From Albula goreensis (taxonomy: Eukaryota; Chordata; Actinopteri; Albuliformes; Albulidae): a stretch of 64,000 nucleotides of DNA. The notes under the pieces were generated by a model that had not been told where the DNA came from, did no database searches, and saw only the letters and a program-made list of their open reading frames with translations. The DNA is taken from contig CM040749.1 in NCBI GenBank assembly GCA_022829145.1, positions 17,383,987 through 17,447,986 on the forward strand, given 5' to 3'. Position 1 is the first letter of the stretch; each line of letters opens with the position of its first letter. The position numbers and the translations under genes are program-made. Of this stretch, positions 1-24,796 are shown one piece after another.

Positions 1-716
1 CTGACCCACAACATAAATGGTTGTACAGAGGATGTCACTGTTCTAAATTGTAGGTGGTTCACTTGCTGATGCTTAATCTACTTTGGTCCTAAAACTAAAA
101 AAAGACATTTCTCCTCTGTTGAATATGGTTAGCTATATCGTGTATCAAAATAACAAGTGAGGGGCTAATAAAAACAGAAAGAAAACAAAAAACAAAAGCT
201 CAAAGAACGTCCTGAACAGATTATGTGATCACCTCCAATTCATTTCAGAGCTTCAGTGTCCCCTACATTGTATGGACTGCACTTCCCATCATTCCAGCTG
301 AAAACAGGGAGAGGCTGCCAGTGACATACAGGGTGGCATCATTCTTATCTTTTCAGGGGGATTGGGCTGGATTGGGGGTGACGGAGAGTTACCTCTCCAT
401 TGATGGCCTGTCTGTTCACCCATCACTAAGGTGTTCTGATCCTCCCAAGGGCCCTCTCAAAGACATAGCTGCCTGTGGGGGGATTCCACGGGCAGGATCC
501 TTGTCAAAGGGCAAACATGCCCACTTAGCACAGCAAGAGCACACTGTAGTCGCCCAAGGAGGGAGCAGCCTTGCAGTATCTATTAGTCACGCAGGAGTGG
601 AGCCCTCCACCTATGTTTCTGTCTGCCCTGATAACGCATTACTACATACAAACTGACAGCTCGTCAGTGATTCTGTGCATCATCTTCCAGTACCAAAGCA
701 GTCCTCTTGGACCTAC
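1..716 (-). other. kcnh5: kcnh5 intron 4 (partial)
   Basis: Sequence downstream of exon 4 on the kcnh5 strand. No further kcnh5 exon is visible. Plus-strand open frames at 225-656 and 571-888 show no recognisable protein and overlap exon 4 in antisense. Nothing else is supported. Confidence 0.7.
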
Positions 717-13590
<12,874 letters not shown>

Positions 13591-16500
13591 CTAAGCATAC
13601 AGTAGCATTAAACAGCTTGTCAATGCCATCTATACTCCATTAGCCATCGTTGTTACGTATTTCGGCTTGAGTGGCCTGTTACACCCGTACGCGGCTAATT
13701 TTATTCTGACGATGACATGTCATGTTTTCACCTTTTCTTCAGTATCATATAATACTAGTTTCCATGAAAAGGTCAGGAAGCATCATGTATGTCTTCAACA
13801 GTCATGCGTTTGTTCACATACAACGTGTTTTAAATATATTAATTCCTTATCGTACAGTACTAAACGGTGGCAGCCAAGACCATCCTTGTTCCCCATCCGT
13901 GCTAATTACATTGTGCACTCCAAGCACACAGCTAGATTCATATTCGCATTTTTCAGCAAATTTATCCTGAAACATGGCTGTCGCTGTAAAATTACTGACC
14001 AAGATGAAGATGGGTGTTTCTGCAACGCTTTTCTCAACAAAGGCTGAGTCATGCGATTGGAACAAGTCTACTGTCATTTTTTGTTCTTGGGCCACATAAT
14101 AGAAACACATTAAAATAATTAAATTAAATTACACTGTCTTTTGATCTGTGAAGGGTATTCGTAAATAAGATGTCATTATCCACATGTAAATTCTATAGTT
14201 AATTCAGGTGACAGAAACTGGCTTCCAATGTATAATGACACTGACATGGAAAAGTAATAGAGTTAAAGTAAAAGATAATATATTTTGGAGTGTAACTCAT
14301 GTTTATTAAAAGTGTGTAATACAGAGATACCATAATATTTGCCTTGGTTTAGCCCAGATTACAGCCTGAATATACAAGGTGTTTTATACAGTTGTGAAAC
14401 TGAATAATTGCATGCTGACATAATTTTAGCAATGTTTATATTTTATTGAGTTTGGTGCTTGTGAGGCTGAAATCATTTCACAGACAAGCAGCAAAAATGT
14501 TCCACCAGAATTATGCCAAGTGCTACGTAGTAGCTGAGTCCCGCAAAGAAGGAATATCATTCCTTGGTGGAAAATGACCATTTCCAACTTTGTGTGGGCA
14601 CTTATATTGAACAATCTGAGGCATACGTATAACTGTGACTCCCCAACAGCTGTCACTGCTTTGACCCATATGCACCTAATGTGGCATTCATGAGGAAATC
14701 CTTGATTTTTTGCCACTGACAAAGCAAAGAATTGGGGAAGACCCAGAACTTTATTGTGATGAATGTGAGAAGAATCTCTGTAACCTAATTGTGGCACAGT
14801 TGCACAATTGGAAAAGAAATAAACAAAAATATTGGCTAGGCATGTGTACAACTACTAATCTCAGACTGCATTTGTCAAATTGCAATTACTGTACATACAC
14901 TCGCACTGATGTTATTAGAAAGGAATACTCAGCCTTTGGGTTTGCAATGAGAGGTATGATTAAGTCTGTTACAGGCCGTACATATCACCAAACTTAGAGC
15001 TGAGCCACACTATCTAGAATATGATATAGTTATCACATTCAAGCTATTTATGAGGCAATCTCAACTAGTACTGCCATACCAATTATGTCAGAAAAGGGAG
15101 TAAATATGTATATCAGTGTGTAGGAGTCCTCAGCCATAGAGCTCCCTCAAGACTCATTTAATTGGCTCTCTCACAGGCAGTGATTTGGACAGCTGCCTTC
15201 CTCATTACAACAAGGTTCAATTCTGGACATAAGCTAACAGATGGGTAGATGGTTTTGTTAATTCTTACTAAGGAAAATATATTTTTATACAACAAATAAT
15301 TTAGCCATTTGCAAAATGTTAATTATAATTGTCAAAACAGTATTGTTTGGTAATTGTGCTACCCAATGTTAGATGTGTGTTAGATTTGGGTATGAGTAAT
15401 ATGAATGACAACAGAACTGCAGGCTGTTCTTGTAGAGACTGCAGATGATGTGAAGAGTACTAAATGTTGCATATTACTTAACCACTCATCTACATATCAT
15501 ATTATTAATGTCTGTTTTACTTCTCTGAGTTTTGCACAGCATGTGCTGACCTGTGGTATAATAAATATGTTTGTCATGTTTAAAGTATAAAAAGGCATTG
15601 CCAGGATTATTGCTGGAGGAAAGGTATTTATCTTTATTTAACTGGATAGATCAGCTGTGGGCTCAATTCAAATTTAATCTGTGCAATCAAAGTGGATATA
15701 TAATACAATGGCATATGACATAAATCAGATGTTGAGAATATTATTAGGATGCCAAATGTTGTGAGCCCATGCCACGGGATCAGTGAAAAACCCACAGGAT
15801 CTTTAATAAATGCATTAAAACAGGACATAGGTTTTAACGTTTCATCTAAGGGATGGGAACCTTCAGACTGGTATTCCATAATTTTCCCGGAGCATTCAGT
15901 TTTATCTTGTGCGAAGAAAAGATTGTCCCCCACTGGTCCAAAAACACTGCTTACAGAAATCATTTTGCCAGGAGGGCTCTGATATAAGCACTAACATCGG
16001 AAGGCTGAAAGGTGGTATCGCTGTCAGCATAATCATACTGAGCACCTTTTTCCATACAGATCTTTCTCAAGGACCAATTATTTGAATGTTAAATCAAGTC
16101 CAGAGACTGAGTAGAGCTTGTTCTCTGATGCATTTAGCTGCATTAGGAAGCCCTGTGAAGTGGTTTGCTCAAGGTAATGTTCATTGCAACAATTAAATGG
16201 TATTTCATTCTTTTCATATTCTATAATTCTATACTAACAGTTTACTCATTGTCTCAGACTGGTTGCCGTAGTCTCTGTAAGTGAATCACTTAAGATACGC
16301 TGAAATTTAATTATGATAGGGTTCAAAACTAAATAATTTTATTCAATGTTAAAATATAAATGAAAACTGTCTCATTAGCTCAGGGAACAAAAAGAGCCAC
16401 AGTTAGTGCCTAAATCTCCACACAGAACTGATGTGAAAGAGTTGTGTGCTGCATCCAGACATTTCACCATCAGACAAAGTATGTATAGAGTGACTCATGG

Positions 16501-16684
16501 AAGTCTGTGGTACAGTTTTACAATTCTATTATCAAAAAGGTGATTAGGTGGTAAACAGGTTTTTTTTCTTGAAAATATAAAAGTGGTTTAAAGCTTAAAC
16601 TTCTGTTAATTGTTGGTTAATTATAAACACAGCTTAAGCATGAATAGACAACTATTGGCAAATTATAAATAAAGTCAGACTTTT
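13591..16684. other. Intergenic, kcnh5 to solo LTR
   Basis: AT-rich intergenic sequence. Open frames such as 13667-14047 and 14710-14997 on the plus strand lack recognisable domains and splice context. No RNA gene or repeat is identified. Confidence 0.6.
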
Positions 16685-17233
16685 TGTCAGTATTGCTTCC
16701 TGATCATGTGTTTTGTTTGGTTTTCGTGTGTTTTGGTTTTTCTGTTTTCCTGTCCATATGCTTTTGTTTTCATTCCCCTTAGTGTCTGCCCTGCCCTCCT
16801 TGTCACCTGCTTAGTTGATTGCTCATTTGTTTCACCTGCCCTGTTGTTCACCTGTGTCTCGTTTGCTCATTAGTCTGTGTATTTAAACCCTGCTTTGTGT
16901 TTGTTTGGTGCAAGTTTGTCTCTGTTGAGTCACCTCTCAGTTACATGATGAGCCTTTTGTTCTGCTTCTGCTTTCCTGGTCTGATCTTTGCCAGTTTTCC
17001 TGTTTCCCGTTTTTGGATTTTGTCTTTGTTGTGCTGCCGTGTCTACCTGGTTTGAACCTTGCCTGTTTTCGTTGATTTTGTTTGTGGATTCTGTTTTTGC
17101 TCTGATTGCTGTGCTCTCCAGGTTTTGGCCCTGTGCCTGTTTTTGACCATGTTTTTGGACCTGCCCTTTATTTTCAATAAACTTTGGTTTATTTTACTCC
17201 TGTCTGCATTTGAATTCATCCTGAAGCCTGACA
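16685..17233 (+). mobile_element. Solo LTR of a retroelement
   Basis: A 549-bp element starting TGTCAG and ending CTGACA (TG...CA termini with a 6-bp inverted terminal match). It is flanked by a 5-bp direct repeat CTTTT at 16680-16684 and 17234-17238, the hallmark of LTR integration. Inside, in the expected order, are a TATA-like TATTTAAA (16880-16887) and an AATAAA polyadenylation signal (17176-17181). No internal retroelement coding sequence adjoins it, so it is a solo LTR left by recombination. The family (Gypsy-like, ERV or other) cannot be named without a repeat library. Confidence 0.75.
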
Positions 17234-17238
17234 CTTTT

Positions 17239-19233
17239 CAAGCCAATGTTAAATATCAAAATAAATAGTGTCAAAAACAAGCATAATATCTGAGACTCAA
17301 AGGAAAAAGCCCCTTGGCCAGGGCTTGCCTAAAAATAGATTTTTAACTCAACAGGACTCGTGTGAATAAATAAAAGTCAAATATTTATTTAGAGCATGAG
17401 GATAATTAAAGTATACAATTGGAATAGTAACTGAAAACCTTGTGGTTTTGTAAGGGGTTGAACACTTTTTTAGTGTTAATATTGAAAAAAAAACTACAGG
17501 AGAAGGAGTTTTCAGACTCCTTCTGAAGTCTTGTCTCCATGTGGATTCTTATAGCCTCCTGTTTCCATGCTCTGTGACTCATTTTCTCACTCTGTGAAAA
17601 TTTACTTTTTCAATGCAGTGACAATGATATTTCCTTTCCAGTGCTGCCTCATATTACCAATAACTCTTAACGGGGATACTGAAGCTGTGCTGTGTAGGTC
17701 ACCAGAGCTATTCCCCTGTGACTGATGCAATACTAGTACCACACCCTGGCAATGTTGTCATCTGTTCACTCTGGCCAAACCTCTCTGGGTGATGCAACTG
17801 TGAATTTTTGAGTTTCAAAAATGTTCTGCTGTCTGGGTCAATCCAAAAGAATTTGCTTGATTTGCTTGGACTCAAATAAATAAATGGAATACATAATGCA
17901 ACCACACACTGTCTCTTCTTGCCATTGGAATCCTTTGCCAAAGGCAGCACTTTTCAATAAACTTATCCACATATGCTGTTCCCCCGCAGAGACATGATTC
18001 CTAGTTTTGATCCAAAACTGTTTTAAAGTCGTTTTGATATCCAATGCACCACAGGCATGTGTTGCCAAAACAAGCAATAGAAGCAACTGTACACAACGTG
18101 AGACAGGAGCTGTTTATGTTATGCCTGAGCTGCTATTTTCTGTATATTTAATTTTCTATCCCTGCCATATAAGGAGTATTTGACTGTTCTAAATTTAGAT
18201 GAAGACACACACACACATAAGCACACACACACACAAATACCACCTTAGCCTTCAAAGGCTAATACAAAGTTTACAAATGTAATGGTAGTTGTTATGTTAG
18301 AAATGTAGAATTAATTGACATCTTAAATTTGTAAAGAAAATTGACCTTACCCGCACCTTCTTGTATCAGCTGTTCCTGGCGTCACGCCCCATCCCCTTCC
18401 ATACCTGTCACTTCTCTATTCCTCTGTCTTATTGGGATCAGTATTGTCCAAGATGCCCAAGTGAGATTACCTCCTCCAAGCCAGACATCTGCATCTTATG
18501 CTTGTATGAATGCTATGAATTTTCACTGTCAGGAACTTCTGGCAAAGAACATCATGAAAGGCTTATGGTTACTGCCTTATTAGCACTTCATGTTGGAAAT
18601 TATTAAGCTCCTTATCTCCTACTCAGCACAATGTCTGGTTCAATAATTAACCATAATTTGTGGAGTTGATAGCCACCCGATGTAAAAGATGCTGGTTGCT
18701 CAGGAACACTGATAAAATGGAAATGGGAAAGTGGTGAAATGGTGACTTAAGAGCACTAAGAGTTGGTAGTTGAAATAGTTACATCCTTACAGCTGTTCAG
18801 TCAGATATTCAGAGATTGCTAACAGCCCCATTGCCTGAAGGAGATGGATACTTCCAGAGGAGCTGCTGCAGAGGAGTCAGACAGATGTACCCACAATTTT
18901 TAGGAATGGGTGCTAGCTAGCCAGCAGCTGAATCACCTTGCTATTTGCTAGTAGCTTGCAAGCTAGTAAGTTACCATTCAGAATAATCACTTGCATAACT
19001 GCACATATTGAGTCAAAATAAAAAAAAAAGAAATAAAATTTGCCAAAGTTTGAGATACAAACAATTCGTAAGGTTTTAGGTACCAAGCTAACTAACATAT
19101 CTCCTTTCACACAGGTGTTTATCCTGGCCATTGTGAATTTTCTTTTAAGGCTGTAACTAATAAACTCTGTTTATAACATGGTTCTACTGTCTTCCAGTTT
19201 GGCCATATATATATAGATATATATATATATATA
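17239..19233. other. Intergenic, solo LTR to palindrome
   Basis: No gene recognised. It contains a short interrupted (CA)n microsatellite at about 18204-18235 and a (TA)n run at about 19205-19233 abutting the palindrome. Minus-strand open frames at 17708-18086 have no recognised homology. Confidence 0.6.
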
Positions 19234-19291
19234 TATGAAATAGCAACTGATTTTGTTATTTATTGTTTCATGGCACATCCCAAAACAGGGA

Positions 19292-19351
<60 letters not shown>

Positions 19352-19409
19352 TCCCTGTTTTGGGATGTGCCATGAAACAATAAATAACAAAATCAGTTGC
19401 TATTTCATA
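19234..19409. repeat. Near-perfect 176-bp palindrome centred on (GT)n(TA)n(AC)n
   Basis: The left arm, beginning TATGAAATAGCAACTG, is mirrored as its reverse complement by the right arm ending CAGTTGCTATTTCATA. Arms are about 87 bp. They include a unique segment (GGCACATCCCAAAACAGG) and a (GT)n tract that passes through (TA)n into (AC)n. The arms differ by one GT unit (12 against 11). The sequence could extrude as a cruciform. The same short open frame appears on both strands because of this symmetry. Confidence 0.95.
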
Positions 19410-20236
19410 GTTAATTCGCTTGAAACAAGAGCATCACCACTGTGGGCACTTTTCCCATTGTGATCTGAAAACAGTTTTGATGTTGGCGGTCAGTTGTGAG
19501 AATAAATCCGTTATTGGCATGGTGCATTCCACAATAAATAACATAAGCAACTTGTCTGATATGTTTTGTGACATGGACAGGATATTTTTAATTTCTCCTG
19601 AATTATTTGGCTCAATGCTATGGTGAACAGAAATAAACTCTGATACCCTTTATAACATTGCTGCCATTTTTACATCCAAAAGGAAATGCAACACAATATT
19701 CCAATCTTATGTCAGCCAGAGGTATATGACTGCATTTCTGTTTTGATAAATGCTTTTAATAGTCACCAACTCAATACCATTCAGCCCTGTTCACCACAAT
19801 TAGCTCCAATACAATGCAAATAGTGATTCCTCTCATCTGATGTCCCAAATCTAAATTAGTCCTGGATTAGATGGGAAGAATGAAAACCAGCAGCACTATT
19901 GTCCCGAAGGGACAGATATGACTTCCACTGCAGTATGGTCAAGTGAATGTTTAGGGGCTGCTTCATAACTTAAATAGTACAGGAAAGGTAAGGTGTAGTG
20001 AGGCTACACGACACTCATGTGCATAAGTTACAAAAGAGTAGTAATGCTTTCATAGCAACAATCACTGGACAAGGAAATCCATCATACAACTAAAAAATAA
20101 AAATAAATCACCAAAAATTCTGGAAGAAATAACAATATAACAACAATTAGATTTTGATTGATTGTTCAGGAAATGTTTCCCCTAAGAGTGATTACATTTG
20201 GAGTTACTGTTTTCATGCACCTGTTTGGCTGTAAAT

Positions 20237-20336
20237 TGATCATGATTATATAGTGATGGCAGCTGTGGACAGGACTTTATTATTTAATCACAATCAAGTC
20301 CTGTCCACAGCTGCCATCACTATATAATCATGATCA
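20237..20336. repeat. Perfect 41-bp inverted repeat with 18-nt loop
   Basis: The left arm 20237-20277 (TGATCATGATTATATAGTGA onward) and right arm 20296-20336 are exact reverse complements over 41 bp, separated by 18 nt. Flanks beyond the arms do not match and no target-site duplication is evident. A fold-back event or a miniature transposable element are both possible. Confidence 0.95.
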
Positions 20337-23300
20337 GAGCATACAAGGAACATAGATGCAGAAGCATAGCCCTGGATCTAATGCAACATTCACTGAAGTT
20401 TGCTGATTAAAGCTAGAAGCCCTTTATTCAAATCACAGAAACCCTCATGATAACAATATTCAGAGAATTTCTACAATTTGATTCCTCAGTTGTATCAATT
20501 CCTATGTTTGTGTTTTAAGTTATTGCATCAGGGAGAAACCAGGAGGGCATTTTTGATTATTCTTGATCGTTTTTTTTTCCAAGATGGCTACTGATGATTC
20601 CACGTAAAGCACCTTTTCATTTGGACTGTCTTTTGCTACTATTTCATGGTTTGCAATATGATTATGAGCGATGCAGCTTGGATAGTCCATAGTGACTCAC
20701 AGACAACTTCTGAGAGTTGAGGGAGGGAGCATCAGGTGCTGTCACCAGGAGGTCTGGCTACCATGCCGGTGACAGAGTGACACAAGTCCCCCACACAGCT
20801 GCTGTTCTGAAGTCACAAAGCCCTGGGAAAGTTGCCGAAATGAGATGGGATCCAGAGGGTGGCAATATGCTGCCTTCACTGGTGAGCAGGGCACCCAGTA
20901 CTAACCCTCACTTTCAATAGCGCTGTCTCCACAGTGCAAGATTTTCACTCCATGCTCTCCAAGTGGTTGCAATAAAAATGGTAAAAAGAACATCCTCTAT
21001 TGCTTTCCCATGTCTGACCCTTCACAAACACATGGGTGTTTCTGTACTTGTCTGTAATCATTGTATCACAGTAAGATTTCTTACTCTTTTCTTAATAGAT
21101 TCTAACACCAACAAGCTAGTCTTTAAGTTCCTGTTTAATTCTACTTTGAGCATCAGCAGTTCAATAGCAGCTAAAAATATCTATCCAATTAGTCATTTTC
21201 AATGCCTTGAGAGAGAAAGCTTCTTAAACATTGTGCAGCAGGAAAAAAAAATCTACAAAACAGATCAATATAGCCTGTGGTCAGACTTGTCGCCTCTTAC
21301 TCTTGAGGTCTACTCAGTCACTGGTCAAGTGGTCTAGTGTACAGCATTCAGACGCTTATTAGTATATCTGAAATGAAACGTATATTCTTAACAGACATGT
21401 GTGGGCAAAGCAATCAGACCACTGTGGTGCTACAAAGGTGCAGTTTCATGTGACACCATCTTGTTCTAAGAAGGACAACACAGATTGGTTAAACAATATA
21501 AATTTGGGGCCCTCTACCATTTGCTGTATTTTCTTACATCCAAAGTTTTTGACAGATGTGGCCTAGTTAACCAACAACTGATTGGCATGGCCAATAACCT
21601 GACCTAGGGTATTTCATTGCTACCCATCCTTTTTGAGAGAGCTACTTTAATGGAAGGTACTTGTGAAACATTGTTCCCATGTGTCAAAAAAATAACCACA
21701 ACATGACATTGCATTATTTTTACTAACCAATAAACTGCAACTGAAGGTTTATTTTCAACCCCACTTTGAATCACTGTATTCCTGCAGTATTGATTGGCAA
21801 GAAGCTTTGGCTTCATCTTCTGTAATTTGGCAAATGTGGGAGAGCAGGAAGGTGATATTGAGCCCTGGGAGGCGCTGCTGTTGTTTTTTCTTTTATATTG
21901 ATCACAAATGGAGGGATCAATGGCACTCGAGTGATGAGGGGATGCTCTGCCAGCACTCCTCCAGCAGCAGCGCAGACCACGCTCCGTACGCCTGTGCAGG
22001 AATTGTCTCGTCTTAATTTAATCACTGGTCTGTCACGGAAGCCGAGAATGAAACATAATAAACCGCATATCTTTCATACTGTGATGGATGTGACTTTGTT
22101 TCATGTTAACCTTTAACTATAAAATGATACAAAGTTCCACAAATATATAATTCAAAACACAAATTTCCAAGGACTTTAACTTTGAGCTAACATCCTGGTA
22201 CAATGAAATAAAAGCAAAGAAGGGCAGGCAACCAACTGACTAGAGGAATCATCCTCTCACCAACACTATGGTTATTGTGTGCCGCCAGTGGCAGTATGGA
22301 CCACAATAAAGTTTCAACTGTTTTGTTAAAAGGTTGGTGAAATTCCAAATACAGAGTTTGAAGTAGAGCAGACATTACGGTTGAGGGTTTTTCAGTTCAC
22401 TGTAGGAGTAAAATAGCTGAGGTGGTTGCAGAATGCAAAAGGAAATTAGGACTGCCCTACCTTTTAATGTGTGAAGCTAGGACTCAGTGAAATCAGCTGA
22501 CTTTGTGTTCTCTTTTAGCTGGACATCCAGCTTAACACATGCTGTGGCAATGTCATTCCAGATTATTCTTTCATCTTTTTCCTTGCTAAGAGATTGTGTC
22601 CATGGGTGTATATCTTCAGTAGGTAAAACATTCCTAGACATGGCAGGAGCTTCTCATGACAGTCTGAACTCAAACCACAATGGTTTAATGATTTAAAAAT
22701 AATTTGCACATCATTCATTTAAAAGCACCATGGATATTTATGGACTATAATGAGATAACAGTATGGCTGCAGTTTATAGCCACTCATTTAGTACTTTTTC
22801 TTTGCTGTTCTGTCCTGTCTTGTACTCTGTTGACACTTTAATGTCTGAAATTGATTTGTACACTCTGCCTCTATATTCCTAACACCTGAGCTTCTCCTCA
22901 GATTATTTAAAAACGATACACGGTATATAATGTGGCCGTTCTGCCATTCTTTTTAGTTCAGAATATTCCTATAGAATAGATGATTCTGTGGTCAGATTCA
23001 GGGAGCCCAGGAAACTCCCCAGGAAGTGCTTCAGCAGGTAGCTACTACAGATACAGCTGAACCAGTCTCCAGAGAATGATCATTGTTTTGCTAAGAACAT
23101 TGTGTTCCAAACAAAGATATGAGTCATGGTTTACGACAAATAAATAACACATTTATTTGTCTTGATAATATTTGAGACTGATCTAATTAGTGTGTTGGAG
23201 GAAATCTTATGAGAGAGACACCAAAGGTCATTTACAGTGGCTGTGAAGTCATTGCTGGGTCAGGAACCAATTTCATATTTCAGTGAAAATAATCCCAGCC

Positions 23301-24604
23301 AAGGAACTAATTACGATTGTGAGTGTCTCTCTTATACCTGGGTTCCCCTCTGTTCTCATCAAGACAGGGAGGACAGCAAGCTTCATTTGGTCCCATGAAC
23401 CCCTTGGATGGTTCCAAAATTCAGAGGTCATAGACCTTGAACCATCCTTATGTAAAGATATTAAGATGGAAAAGCAACAATTTGTAAAACTCTCTGCCAT
23501 ATCTCTAAAGATATTGATGTTAATACACAAAGTAAAAAACAAAGTGAACTACAAAAGTAAAATGTTAATTTTAATAAATTAAAAAATAAAGTGCATTGAC
23601 ATCAGTTTTGAAGTTGCAAGGAACAGCTATTAATCAGAATTTGAGACTCAGCTGCCCTTGGCTGAATAAAAAATTCCCTCCCTGATATTTATTTAAAAAA
23701 CTATGATATATTCATCATGGAAGCTATTACCAAAATCCATATGAAGTCATTACTTACCCATGCTTCGATAACTGTGGAACTGCTGGCATACGTCCTGGAG
23801 GTTATTTCATGTGCGGTTGATACTAGTTACCATTTTCATGAGTCAGTATTAATCCAGTTTCAGTCAAATAATTGACTCTCCTCCCCCACTCCAGCTCAGA
23901 GACGATCTGAGTATAATATGTACATGTAACATAATTGTACGGAATTGCTACATTTACACATTTATACATACAATCCCTGTAAAACAATGGGCTGCATATG
24001 CAGTCATTGTCTACAAAGACCCCTACTCAAAGACTAATGACAGCAGGTGTTTTATGATCTGTAGTGGTTTAATTTTCACTCACAGGCACTGCTCTACAGT
24101 GAGTAAAATGAAAACACAATGAAGATTTGCAATGTAAATTAAGCTGAAAACAGAAGTTATTACCAATGTTTCATGGCACCACTGAACATGTAATTTTAAA
24201 ACAAATCAAATCTGAGTCCATCACTGAGCTTTTAATAATGAAATAGTTTGCTTATTTTACTGTCAAAAATTCATGACTTGCTCTTTTAACACTCAAGAGA
24301 AAAGTACAAATTCTTATAAAACTGGATTACATAAAATGACCATTTCAGAACACCCACAGAATGATTTACTTGAAGCACTTATGAAGAACAAAACAATACA
24401 ATATACCTCTTATCCTTTGCTGTAAAACACAAAGACTATTGGTGTCATCCACATAATTACAGTCTGGCATCTTCTCTTAAAGCCTCACCCCTGCTGTCAC
24501 CCTTTGTCACTACCTGAGTGAGTCAAGGATTCTAGCATGGTACTCATTGGAGCTAGAACAATTCAGCAGCCTTAGTTTGAGGAGAGTAGATGGAAGTGAT
24601 GTCA
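20337..24604. other. Intergenic, inverted repeat to gphb5
   Basis: No gene recognised. No exon of RHOJ, which occupies this interval in human, was found. A less AT-rich block at about 21800-22070 stands out and may be conserved non-coding sequence. An ATTAAA variant on the minus strand near 24230 could serve gphb5 polyadenylation, but this is weak. Confidence 0.55.
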
Positions 24605-24796
24605 TCAGACGGAGGAGATGCACTCGGTGGTACTAGTGACACATACCCCGCAGTCGCACCTCAGGGCCACAGGGTAGGTGTAGAAGGGGTCTACCTGGGC
24701 AGAGCAGTTGGGCAACTTGACTGTCACCATGCGAGTCTCATTGTAGGTGCACACACGCTGGTACGACTCAATGTACGGTGGGTCCAGAACAGGCTT
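24605..24796 (-). CDS. gphb5: gphb5 coding exon 2 (C-terminal half and stop)
   Basis: Encodes residues 94-156, KPVLDPPYIESYQRVC to the end, with stop TGA. The acceptor on the minus strand is CTGTCTCTACAG. It carries the last six cysteines and the N-glycosylation site. The 779-bp intron between the exons (24797-25575) shows nothing notable. Confidence 0.95.
   Translation of the reverse strand, partial: KPVLDPPYIESYQRVCTYNETRMVTVKLPNCSAQVDPFYTYPVALRCDCGVCVTSTTECISSV

Noticed and set aside
14710..14997. 95-aa plus-strand ORF with several cysteines
   Set aside because: The cysteine spacing does not fit a zinc finger I recognise, and there is no exon structure or homology.
16819..17268. Phe/Leu/Val-rich ORFs on the plus strand
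   Set aside because: They lie inside the T-rich solo LTR and have no coding character.
19171..19463. Similar ORFs on both strands (MFHGTSQNRDVCVCV...)
   Set aside because: Mirror images produced by the palindrome and dinucleotide tract.
13600..24600. rhoj, expected here from human gene order
   Set aside because: No open frame with Rho GTPase motifs such as GDGAVGKTCLL or DTAGQEDY was found.
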